Source: Sphingosinicella sp. BN140058 (lineage in GTDB: Bacteria > Pseudomonadota > Alphaproteobacteria > Sphingomonadales > Sphingomonadaceae). Taken from it: a stretch of DNA of 64,000 bases. Below, one piece after another: positions 56,977 to 64,000 of this stretch. The stretch spans positions 1,723,001 to 1,787,000 of the forward strand of contig NZ_CP035501.1 of assembly GCF_004135585.1 (NCBI RefSeq), given 5' to 3'. The position numbers and the translations under genes are program-made. The notes under the pieces are model-generated. The model ran no database searches. It was not told the DNA's origin and saw nothing but the letters and a program-made list of their open reading frames with translations. Numbering within the stretch: the stretch's first letter is position 1; every line of letters starts with the position of its first letter.

Positions 56977-58874
56977 AGACAATGTCGTTCGTCCTTCTCG
57001 CCGGAATGCTGGCGCTTTCCGTGCCGGCATGGGCCGCACCGGATCCGCTCGCGCCGAGCGGACGGTGGAGCGCCAATTCGGATGGTCACGCGCCGGTGCC
57101 GCCGATGGGCTGGAACAGCTGGAATGCGTTCAACAGCGACGTCGACGAGGAAAAGGTGCTCGCCTCCGCCCAGGCACTGGTCGACACCGGCCTCGCCCGC
57201 CTCGGCTATCGCTACGTCAACATCGACGACGGCTGGTGGCTGAAGCGGCGCGAGTCGGATGGGCGGCTGATCATCCGCACCGCCCATTTTCCCTCGGCGG
57301 CGACCGGCCCGGATCCCAGTTTCCGCCCGCTCACGGACCGGCTCCACGCGATGGGATTGAAGGCTGGCATCTACTCCGACATCGGCCGCAACAGCTGCGG
57401 TCAGATCTACACGCCCGACTTCAAGAACCAGCCCGAAGGCAGCCTCGCCGAACGAGAAGTCGGCCTGTACGGCCATGTCGATCAGGACATTCGTCTGTTC
57501 TTCGCCGAATGGAATTTCGATCTGATCAAGGTCGACGGCTGCGGGGTGCGCGGGCTGCCGGCCGATGCGCCGCGAGTCCGCTCGGGCCTCTACCGGGCCC
57601 TGCCGCCGCTGGTCGACATGCAGTCGCTCGGCGGATCGGACGTAGCCGGCGTCCGCAAGCTCTATACCGAAGTCGGCGAGGCAATCCGCAGGCACAGCCA
57701 CGGCCGCCCCTACGTCTATTCGCTCTGCCTGTGGGGCGCGGGCGATGTCCGCTCGTGGGGCAAGGACGTCGGCAACATGTCGCGCACCAGCGACGACATC
57801 CAGCCGCTGTGGGGGCGCATGCTCACCAATCTCGACACGGTTACCCACCGTGCGCTCTACGCCCATCCCGGTTCATGGAACGACGCCGACATGCTGTTCG
57901 TCGGCACCGGCGACTTCGATCAGCAGCATGGAGTGGAGGCACGATCGCATTTCAGCCTGTGGGCGATGCTCAATTCGCCGCTGATCATCGGCTACGATCT
58001 GCGCAAGCTTAGGCCCCAATTGCTCGCCATTTTCGGCAATGCGGAGGTCGTCGCGCTCAACCAGGATCCGGCGGGGAACCAGGCGGTCCTGGCGTACGAT
58101 TCCGGTGAGGTGCAGATCTTCGTCAAGACGCTGGCCGACGGCAGCAAGGCAGTTGCGCTGTTCAACCGCACCGGGGCAGCACGCGACGCGATCCTCACCG
58201 CCGACCATCTGAAGATGTTGCCGTCCAGCGACGTTCGCCTGCGCGATCTCTGGAGCAAGGAGGAACGCAGCTTCCGCGGCGAAACCAAGATGCAACTTGC
58301 CGCCCACGAGACGCGGCTGTTTCGCGTCAGCGGCGATCGGCGTCTCGCCGACGGACTCTATCTTTCCGAACAGCCCGGGCGGATCAACCCCGCCGTCGAC
58401 GGTATCCCGGCTCCGCTCCCCGATCCGACCATCCACCCGTCGATCACGCCCTGGGTGGGCACCCGCGGCGGCGGCGAGCATGTCCAATATGGCGGGTGGG
58501 GCGGCGCCGAGCCGGATCGAGCGCCCTACGGCAAGCTGCTCCGCGTCGCCGGCAAGTCGTACGACACGGGCATCGGTGTCCTCGCCGGATCTCGCCTCGA
58601 AGTCCGTAACGCGGGCTTCTCCCAGTTCGCGGCGATGGTCGGAGTCAACGATTCCGGGCGTCGGGCCGATGGGCCGGTCGTCTTCGAAGTCTGGGGCGAC
58701 GGCAAGCTGCTCGCCCGCTCCGCCGCGATGCGCTTCGGTGCCGCGGCGGCGCCGATCAAGGCAGACATCGCGAAGGTCCGGATCGTGGAGCTGGTGGCGC
58801 GCGCATCCGGTGGGACCCGGACCTCGGCGATGCCGCAGCCTGCGACCTGGGCGGAGGCGGCCTTGCTGAAGTGA
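56973..58874 (+). CDS. Alpha-galactosidase, glycoside hydrolase family 27, with NPCBM-like domain
   Basis: This 633-residue exported enzyme has a signal peptide (MKTMSFVLLAGMLALSVPAWAA). The GH27 barrel contains PPMGWNSWNAFN and YVNIDDGWW, the nucleophile Asp188 in LIKVDGCG and the acid/base region SWNDADM (Asp306 the likely residue). A C-terminal domain of about 150 residues (KSYDTGIGVLAGSRLEV) resembles the NPCBM carbohydrate-binding module. It releases alpha-linked galactose (or L-arabinopyranose in some members) from oligosaccharides. Translation is coupled to the GH3 gene by a 4-nt overlap. Confidence 0.92.
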   Translation: MKTMSFVLLAGMLALSVPAWAAPDPLAPSGRWSANSDGHAPVPPMGWNSWNAFNSDVDEEKVLASAQALVDTGLARLGYRYVNIDDGWWLKRRESDGRLIIRTAHFPSAATGPDPSFRPLTDRLHAMGLKAGIYSDIGRNSCGQIYTPDFKNQPEGSLAEREVGLYGHVDQDIRLFFAEWNFDLIKVDGCGVRGLPADAPRVRSGLYRALPPLVDMQSLGGSDVAGVRKLYTEVGEAIRRHSHGRPYVYSLCLWGAGDVRSWGKDVGNMSRTSDDIQPLWGRMLTNLDTVTHRALYAHPGSWNDADMLFVGTGDFDQQHGVEARSHFSLWAMLNSPLIIGYDLRKLRPQLLAIFGNAEVVALNQDPAGNQAVLAYDSGEVQIFVKTLADGSKAVALFNRTGAARDAILTADHLKMLPSSDVRLRDLWSKEERSFRGETKMQLAAHETRLFRVSGDRRLADGLYLSEQPGRINPAVDGIPAPLPDPTIHPSITPWVGTRGGGEHVQYGGWGGAEPDRAPYGKLLRVAGKSYDTGIGVLAGSRLEVRNAGFSQFAAMVGVNDSGRRADGPVVFEVWGDGKLLARSAAMRFGAAAAPIKADIAKVRIVELVARASGGTRTSAMPQPATWAEAALLK

Positions 58875-58933
58875 GCATGCCGGAACGCTGCCGGGATCGA
58901 TCCATCACCAATCAACAGAGAGGAGCGCGTGCC

Positions 58934-59893
58934 ATGTCGGCAATCGGAACGGTTCGAAAAGTGTTTGGCGGCGGACGGCTTTCCGCTTTCGGTCTCGCCT
59001 GCGCTGCGCTCACGCTGGCGGCGCCGGCGCATGCCCAGGACGACAAGATGGTTCCGATCGCCATTCCGGCGCAGCCGGATGCAATCGTGCTCGGAACCGG
59101 TCCGTTGCCGGGGGCGACCGCGCCCGAAGTCTGGCACCAGCAATATGGCAGCCTGTTCGCCCGCAACGTCACCGTCGCCACGCTGACCCCCTATCTGCCC
59201 GATCCGGCCAAGGCCAACGGCACCGCCGTGATCGTGGCGCCTGGCGGCGGTTTTCGTACGCTGTCGATGGAGAATGAGGGATCGGATGTCGCCAAAGCGC
59301 TGGCGGCGCGCGGCGTTGCGGCCTTCGTGCTGAAATATCGGCTGAACCAGACGCCGCAGGACATGGCGGAATTCGATCGCTCGATGACGGCGATGTTTTC
59401 GAATGCCGCGCGTCCGACCACACGCCTCAAGCCCGAGGCGGCGATCGCCAATCTTGCGCCGCAGATTGCCGACGCGCGTGCTGCCTTTGCGCTCGTCCGC
59501 AAGCGCGCGGGCGAATGGCATGTCGATCCGAGCCGGATCGGCATGGTCGGCTTTTCGGCCGGCGCCATGCTGACGATGGCGACCACATTGGCGGGCCAGG
59601 ATGCCAAGCCCGCGTTCATCGGCCTCGTTTATGGTCCGCTCGAGCCGGTGACCGTGCCGGCGGACGCGCCGCCGATGTTCGCCGCCATCGCCGCCGACGA
59701 CCCGCTCTTCGCCGGCAAGGGCCTGGGGCTGATCGAGAGCTGGATGGCGGCAAAGCGGCCGGTCGAATTCCACCTCTACGAACAGGGCGGCCATGGTTTC
59801 GGCATGTATCCGAAGACGACCACCAGCACCGGCTGGTTCGAAAACTTCGCCGCTTGGTTGCGGATGCACGGCATGATCAAGGCCGCCGGATAG
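58934..59893 (+). CDS. Exported alpha/beta hydrolase, acetylxylan/feruloyl-esterase-like
   Basis: This 319-residue precursor has a signal peptide (cleavage near APAHAQDD, residue 36). The oxyanion loop is VAPGGGFR (102-107), the nucleophile is Ser208 in GFSAGAM, and the catalytic His is in YEQGGHGFG. The fold resembles the BD-FAE/Axe-type esterases that remove acetyl or feruloyl groups from xylan. The ATG at 58934, preceded by AGAGAGGAG, starts the signal peptide. It is placed after the GH3 and GH27 genes with a 59-nt gap. An esterase on feruloylated oligosaccharides would link this locus to the aromatic genes, but this is inference. Confidence 0.82.
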   Translation: MSAIGTVRKVFGGGRLSAFGLACAALTLAAPAHAQDDKMVPIAIPAQPDAIVLGTGPLPGATAPEVWHQQYGSLFARNVTVATLTPYLPDPAKANGTAVIVAPGGGFRTLSMENEGSDVAKALAARGVAAFVLKYRLNQTPQDMAEFDRSMTAMFSNAARPTTRLKPEAAIANLAPQIADARAAFALVRKRAGEWHVDPSRIGMVGFSAGAMLTMATTLAGQDAKPAFIGLVYGPLEPVTVPADAPPMFAAIAADDPLFAGKGLGLIESWMAAKRPVEFHLYEQGGHGFGMYPKTTTSTGWFENFAAWLRMHGMIKAAG

Positions 59894-59936
59894 AGACAAG
59901 GACGCACCGTGATCGGACGGTGACGGCGCTTGCCCG

Positions 59937-59976
59937 CCACGGGCGGGTGTGCAAACGCTTGCACACCCGCCCGTGG
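59937..59976. promoter_or_regulatory. Perfect 18-bp hairpin over the ribosome binding site of the next gene
   Basis: Arms CCACGGGCGGGTGTGCAA and TTGCACACCCGCCCGTGG enclose only ACGC. The last two G residues are part of the Shine-Dalgarno GGAGA (59975-59979) of the hydrolase at 59987. The centre GCAAACGCTTGC is one base from the LacI-type core. No T-tract follows. Confidence 0.7.
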
Positions 59977-59986
59977 AGATTTCCGT

Positions 59987-61219
59987 ATGCGCATCCGACT
60001 TGTTGTTGCCGCCCTGCTGTTGACCGCCGCCGCACCGGCTCCCCTCGCCTCGGGCGCTCAGTGGCAAAGCGAGGTACCGGCGAACTGGAACGGCACGCTG
60101 CTGCTTTGGAGCCGGGGCTATTCGCCAAAGGCGGGTGCGCCGGAAGTGGCGCCTCCTCCAGTGAAGCAGGCGCTGCTTTCCGCCGGCTACGCGCTCGCCG
60201 GATCGGATTATGGCGCCGGCGGCTGGGCACTCGAAGAGGCGGTGCCGGCGCAGCGTGCGACGATCGCGGCGTTCACCGCCCGGCACGGCCGGCCGAAGCG
60301 GGTGATTGCCTGGGGCTTCTCGATGGGGGGGCTGGTCACGACCGCTCTGGCCGAGCAGAGGCCGGCCGCGATCGACGGCGCGGTCGCCTTCTGCGCGTCG
60401 ATCGGCGGTGCGGTCGGGATGATGAACATGGCGCTCGACGGTGCCTTCGCGTTCCGCACGCTCGTCGCGCCGAACGCAGCGATCCGGGTGGTCGACACCG
60501 GTGACGACATGGCGAACGGGCGGGAAGTCGGGGAAGCGCTTGCGGCGGCGACGGCGACGCCGGCCGGGCGGGCGCGGGTCGCCCTGGCCGGCGTGCTTGC
60601 CGGCATTCCCGGCTGGACGACGCCCGGTTCGCCGAAGCCCGCTTCGAACGATGTCGACGCACAGGCGGCGCAGATCGCCGATGCGTTCGTGCGTGGAGTC
60701 TACCTTCCCCGCGCCGACCAGGAACGCCGCGCCGGCGGCACTTTCTCCTGGAACACCGGGATCGACTATCGCCGGCAGCTCGCCCTCTCCGGTCGCCGGC
60801 CGCTGGTCGAGGCGCTCTATCGCAAGGCGGGGCTCGACCTCGAGGCGGATCTCGCCCGGTTGAACGCCGCGCCGCGGATCGCCGCCAAGCCGGCCGCGAC
60901 CGCCTACATGACCCGACATTATACCCCGACCGGCAGACCGACGGTGCCTCTGCTGGCAATCCAGGCAGTCGGCGACGGGCTGACCTCGCCGTCGCTGCAG
61001 CGTTTCTACGCCGAGGCGGCGAAGCGAAGCGACGTCCAGTCGCTCTGGGTGGGACAGGCCGGCCACTGCAATTTCGCGCCGGACGTCGTGCTTGCCGGCA
61101 TTCGCCAGGTCGACGCCCGGCTGGCAAGTGGCCGGTGGCCCGAAGCACCGGCGCCGTTCATCGCGCACACGCCCCCGCCGATGCTCCGCCCCTGCCTGCG
61201 CGGCGGCCGCTGCCGCTGA
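59987..61219 (+). CDS. Exported alpha/beta hydrolase
   Basis: This 410-residue precursor has a signal peptide (MRIRLVVAALLLTAAAPAPLASGA). The nucleophile is Ser112 in WGFSMGG, a C-terminal VGQAGHCNFAP carries the catalytic His, and a large cap lies in between (about 130-330). It resembles secreted esterases or hydrolases of unknown substrate; no tannase or cutinase signature could be confirmed. The ATG at 59987 is the signal-peptide start. The last about 25 residues (Pro/Arg/Cys-rich) are unusual. It ends 6 nt before the convergent hydrolase gene. Confidence 0.78.
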   Translation: MRIRLVVAALLLTAAAPAPLASGAQWQSEVPANWNGTLLLWSRGYSPKAGAPEVAPPPVKQALLSAGYALAGSDYGAGGWALEEAVPAQRATIAAFTARHGRPKRVIAWGFSMGGLVTTALAEQRPAAIDGAVAFCASIGGAVGMMNMALDGAFAFRTLVAPNAAIRVVDTGDDMANGREVGEALAAATATPAGRARVALAGVLAGIPGWTTPGSPKPASNDVDAQAAQIADAFVRGVYLPRADQERRAGGTFSWNTGIDYRRQLALSGRRPLVEALYRKAGLDLEADLARLNAAPRIAAKPAATAYMTRHYTPTGRPTVPLLAIQAVGDGLTSPSLQRFYAEAAKRSDVQSLWVGQAGHCNFAPDVVLAGIRQVDARLASGRWPEAPAPFIAHTPPPMLRPCLRGGRCR

Positions 61220-61225
61220 TGCTCG

Positions 61226-62203
61226 TCAGGGCATTCCCTTGCGGTCCACCTTCCAGGCGGGATCCTTGCAGAGGCCGCAGGGATCGCCGGTAAACATGCG
61301 GCCGGCAGCGGCGTCGCCGCGCAGCTGCCAGTCGAGCCACGCCACGGCGATCTGCGCGACCTGACCGCCGTTGCTCTGGCGGAAGGTGCCGCCATGGCCG
61401 ACGTCGCTCGTCGCGAGGACGGCCGGCACATGCGCGATCTTCGTGAAATCGTCGGTGCCGTTGGGCCAGGCGACGTCGGACCTGCCGCCGAGCACGTAGA
61501 GCACCGGCGTGTGCAGGGCCTTGAGCATCGACTTGTCGACCTTCACGCCTGGGATCGGATTGCTGCCGTCCGCGAAGATGCCGCTATTGTGGACGATCAC
61601 CGCGTGAACCCGCGGATCGGCGCCGACCTCGATCGCCTGCAGGCCACCGCAACTGTGGCCGGCAACCGCCACCGCCCTGGGATCGATCCGGCCGAAATAG
61701 CGGCTCCCCCGCCTGGCATTTTCGGCGAGCGCCCAGTGGATGCCACCAGCGACATCGGCCGAGGTCGTCTTGACCGGCGGCAAGCCGCCCGAAGCATCCG
61801 GGCGGCGCGGCTCCGCAGCCGCCGCGGGCGCGCCGGGGCCGCTCCGGATCGCCCCGGGGGCGATCACCAGATAGCCGTGAGACGCGATTTCGGCGAGGTG
61901 CTGGCGGGCGCTGGCGCCGTCGTCGCTACAGCCGCCATTGCCCCAGACCAGCAGGCCGAGCTTGCGGCCGCGGAGCCTGGTCAGATCGGCCGGGCGGTAG
62001 ACGACGTGATCGGGCAGGCCCGCATCGACCTCCTTCAGCGCGGGGTAGCGGCCGCTGCCCTTCGTATCCGGCATCGCGGCATAGGCCGCCCGTGCCGGAT
62101 CGGCCGCGCCGGCCGTCTGCGGCGGTCGGGCAGCGGGTTGCGCAGAGGCAGTGCCGCACAGGATCACGGCGCAGAGACCGGCAAGCAGGGCGTTTCGAGG
62201 CAT
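61226..62203 (-). CDS. Exported alpha/beta hydrolase, dienelactone-hydrolase/PETase-like fold
   Basis: This 325-residue precursor has a signal peptide (cleavage near TASAQPA, residue 22). The oxyanion loop is VWGNGGCSDDG (87-97) with an extra Cys, the nucleophile is Ser184 in AGHSCGG, and His lies in SDVGHGGTFR. A C-terminal Cys pair (DPCGLCKDP) may form a disulphide. Function is not assigned beyond a serine hydrolase. It is divergent from the CapA-family gene, with a LacI-type site and a weak hydroxycinnamate-type site between them. Confidence 0.75.
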   Translation of the reverse strand: MPRNALLAGLCAVILCGTASAQPAARPPQTAGAADPARAAYAAMPDTKGSGRYPALKEVDAGLPDHVVYRPADLTRLRGRKLGLLVWGNGGCSDDGASARQHLAEIASHGYLVIAPGAIRSGPGAPAAAAEPRRPDASGGLPPVKTTSADVAGGIHWALAENARRGSRYFGRIDPRAVAVAGHSCGGLQAIEVGADPRVHAVIVHNSGIFADGSNPIPGVKVDKSMLKALHTPVLYVLGGRSDVAWPNGTDDFTKIAHVPAVLATSDVGHGGTFRQSNGGQVAQIAVAWLDWQLRGDAAAGRMFTGDPCGLCKDPAWKVDRKGMP

Positions 62204-62270
62204 CGAAGATCCTTCCGTTCGGCTCCTCGCGCGGGAGCCTGTCCCAGGGATCTATTCACTCGCAGGAGGA

Positions 62271-62287
62271 GCTTGCAAGCGCTTTCA
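62271..62287. promoter_or_regulatory. LacI-type operator-like site (TTGCAAGCGCTTTC)
   Basis: AAGCGCTT occupies 62277-62284 in the divergent region between the secreted hydrolase (start 62203) and the CapA-family gene (start 62364). Flanks are close to those of the site at 49504. Confidence 0.5.
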
Positions 62288-62303
62288 CGTTCCGATACAT
62301 AAT

Positions 62304-62320
62304 TGTTATGACGCATGACA
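62304..62320. promoter_or_regulatory. TGTTAT-N5-ATGACA, weaker copy of the hydroxycinnamate-type operator
   Basis: The left arm equals that at 38034. The right arm differs from ACAACA at two positions. It lies 44 nt before the CapA-family gene. A GntR-type operator is an alternative reading. Confidence 0.35.
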
Positions 62321-62363
62321 TTGTTGGCGGACGCTTTGATGAGGACAAGCTGGGAGGCACGCC

Positions 62364-63488
62364 GTGAGCGCCGTGTTTCTGGCAACCGGCGACCTTGCCA
62401 TGGACCGCGCCCACTATGACGAGAGCTTCGCCGAAACCGCGCAGCTTCTGCACGCCGCCGACATCGTCTTCGGCCAGCTCGAGACCAGCTTCGCCACCAG
62501 CGGGGTGCGCGCACCCCAGGCCCGGCATGCGGTATTGGCCCGGCCCGAGGGCGCGGCGTCGCTGCGCCGCGCCGGGTTCGACGTCATCTCGATGGCCGGC
62601 AACCATGTCCTCGACTGGGGCAACGACGCATTTTTCGAGACGAAGCGCAATCTGGAGGCGGCAGGCATCGCCGTGGTCGGCGCCGGTGCCGACATCAAGG
62701 AAGCGCGGCGGCCCGTCCGCTTCACCCTGCCGGACGGCACCATCGTCGCCATCCTCGCTTATTCCAGCATCCTGCCGATGGCTTATTGGGCCGACGAACG
62801 CCGGCCGGGCTGCGCGCCGATGCGGGCGCACACGGTGTACGAGCAGATCGAGCACGACCAGCCGGGCACGCCGGCGCGGATCCACACCTTCCCGCACCAG
62901 GACGATCTCGCCGCGATGGAGGCCGACATCAAGGCCGCAAAGGCGGAGGCGGACGTCGTCCTGGTGTCGCACCATTGGGGCATCCATTTCGTCCGGGCCG
63001 TGATCGCCGACTATCAGCGCGAGGTCGCCCGCGCAGCGATCGCCGCCGGTGCCGACGCGATCCTCGGCGGCCATCCGCACATCCTGAAGGGCTGCGAGCT
63101 GATCAACGGCGCGCCCGTCTTCTACTCGCTGTGCAATTTCGCGACCGATCTCCGGATGGATCCGGCCCATGCCGCCTCCAGGAGCTTCCAGGAGATCCGG
63201 GTGCTCGCCGAGGAGTGGGAGCCCGATTTCGACAGCCTGTACAATTTTCCCAAGGCGTCGCGCCTTTCCATGGTCGCTCGGCTGGAGATAGCCGGCGGAC
63301 GGGTCGTTCGCGCCGGCTACCTGCCGCTGCACATCGGCCGCGACGCGATTCCACGTCTCGCGCAGCCCGGTTCGGCCGAGCACGACGAAATCGTCGCCTA
63401 CATGCGCGCGGTTACCGAGGAAGCGGGGCTCAATGCGCGCTATCGGACCGGTCCCGACATGGTCGAACTCGTGGGGACCCAAGCATGA
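62364..63488 (+). CDS. CapA-family (PGA_cap) metallophosphoesterase-fold protein
   Basis: This 374-residue cytoplasmic protein has the CapA pattern: TGDLAMDR, VFGQLETSFA, SMAGNHVLDWGNDAF with the NH metal site, VSHHWG and GADAILGGHPHILKG. The GTG at 62364 is preceded by GGGAGG. It is the complete homologue of the truncated gene at the left window edge. Family members in capsule loci act on poly-gamma-glutamate; here the neighbours are a hydrolase and a membrane protein, so another role is likely. Its stop overlaps the next start (ATGA). Confidence 0.85.
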   Translation: MSAVFLATGDLAMDRAHYDESFAETAQLLHAADIVFGQLETSFATSGVRAPQARHAVLARPEGAASLRRAGFDVISMAGNHVLDWGNDAFFETKRNLEAAGIAVVGAGADIKEARRPVRFTLPDGTIVAILAYSSILPMAYWADERRPGCAPMRAHTVYEQIEHDQPGTPARIHTFPHQDDLAAMEADIKAAKAEADVVLVSHHWGIHFVRAVIADYQREVARAAIAAGADAILGGHPHILKGCELINGAPVFYSLCNFATDLRMDPAHAASRSFQEIRVLAEEWEPDFDSLYNFPKASRLSMVARLEIAGGRVVRAGYLPLHIGRDAIPRLAQPGSAEHDEIVAYMRAVTEEAGLNARYRTGPDMVELVGTQA

Positions 63489-64000
63489 AGCGCCTGCCGC
63501 TGGAGGGCATCGTCCTCCTTTATTTCCTGTCCTATCTGCCAAATGTGATCATCACCAAGTTGGTGACCAGCGTTCCGCATGCCGGGCTTGGCCGGCCGCT
63601 CACAGGCCTGGAAACGCTGCCGGCCTCGCTGATCGTCAGCACGGTGATCACCTATCTCTTCATCTGGCTGTCGGGGTGGCACCGCGACGCCCATGGCGTG
63701 ACGATCGCCGGCCGCCGCATTCCGGTGCCGACCCGCTACACCCTGCTCTCCGGCATCGGAACGGCGCTGGTCCTGTTCACGGTGCCGCTGTCCTTCACTT
63801 TCGTCGGGGTCAGCATTCCGTTCATCCAGCTGCTGATGCGCGGCGACATCCTGATCATCGCGCCGATCGTCGACATGATGTTCGGCCGCAAGGTGCGCTG
63901 GTGGAGCTGGACGGCGCTGGTGATGGTGCTGATCGCATTGACGATCACGCTCGCCGACCGCGGCGGCCTGGACCTGCCGCCGCTCGCGATCCTGACCGTC
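63485..64000 (+). CDS. Integral membrane protein, N-terminal part only
   Basis: The frame begins MKRLPLEGIVLLYFLSYLP and shows about five hydrophobic segments in the 172 residues available, with FMFGRKVRWW-like basic loops (DMMFGRKVRWWSW) between them. The pattern of helix pairs is reminiscent of the drug/metabolite transporter superfamily (EamA-like), but the match is weak. It is coupled to the CapA-family gene by a 4-nt overlap, parallel to the transporter-CapA pair at the left edge. The gene runs out of the window. Confidence 0.6.
   Translation, partial: MKRLPLEGIVLLYFLSYLPNVIITKLVTSVPHAGLGRPLTGLETLPASLIVSTVITYLFIWLSGWHRDAHGVTIAGRRIPVPTRYTLLSGIGTALVLFTVPLSFTFVGVSIPFIQLLMRGDILIIAPIVDMMFGRKVRWWSWTALVMVLIALTITLADRGGLDLPPLAILTV

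Overview
The window is high-GC DNA with the character of a sphingomonad (alphaproteobacterium; Sphingomonas, Sphingobium or Novosphingobium type). The grounds are a complete protocatechuate 4,5-cleavage (lig) pathway of the Sphingobium SYK-6 kind, two large TonB-dependent receptors, a SapC / cupin / 'tryptophan halogenase' cluster next to glycosidases, and nested intergenic palindromes of a type I associate with sphingomonads. I see no rRNA, tRNA or CRISPR array.

Left part (1-7.6 kb): the start of a CapA-family gene and an ACS-type MFS transporter run leftward. A MmgE/PrpD protein runs rightward, followed by an apparent operon of TonB receptor, di-haem c-type cytochrome and OmpA-like protein. 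The stretch 7.6-23.6 kb is accessory and housekeeping-like: an elaborate nested palindrome, a DUF5681 protein, an RcnB-like periplasmic protein, a hydrolase/TetR pair with paired operators, a 1214-residue DUF3857-transglutaminase-TPR protein, a DUF4375 protein, and two paralogous serralysin-like M10 metalloproteases that share a conserved leader.

Centre (23.8-34.3 kb): two lig operons flank a LysR regulator that has two helix-turn-helix domains. Leftward run DUF1932 dehydrogenase-ligJ-ligA-ligB-ligC; rightward run ligK-ligU-ligI-aldo/keto reductase-pobA. From 34.3 to 47.7 kb the upstream part of lignin-monomer catabolism follows: hydrolase, DoxX, aromatic-acid transporter, MarR regulator, aldehyde dehydrogenase, hydroxycinnamoyl-CoA hydratase-lyase, vanillate O-demethylase oxygenase, a LysR regulator with a quinone oxidoreductase, a MetE-like methyltransferase, an acyl-CoA ligase and a LacI regulator. 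Read together, p-coumarate or ferulate is activated by CoA (45.2 kb), chain-shortened (39.6 kb) and oxidised (38.1 kb), then hydroxylated by PobA or demethylated by VanA to protocatechuate, which LigABCIUJK convert to pyruvate and oxaloacetate.

Right part (47.7-64 kb): cupin-like protein, SapC, a second TonB receptor, a flavin halogenase homologue, GH3 and GH27 glycosidases and three secreted alpha/beta hydrolases look like a hemicellulose-oligosaccharide utilisation locus. The window ends with a second CapA-family gene and a truncated membrane-protein gene. Two operator-like motifs recur across the window: TGYTAT-N5-ACAACA at four places, best explained by the hydroxycinnamate MarR, and AAGCGCTT-type LacI sites. 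They tie the sugar, transport and aromatic parts together and suggest coordinated use of feruloylated plant cell wall.
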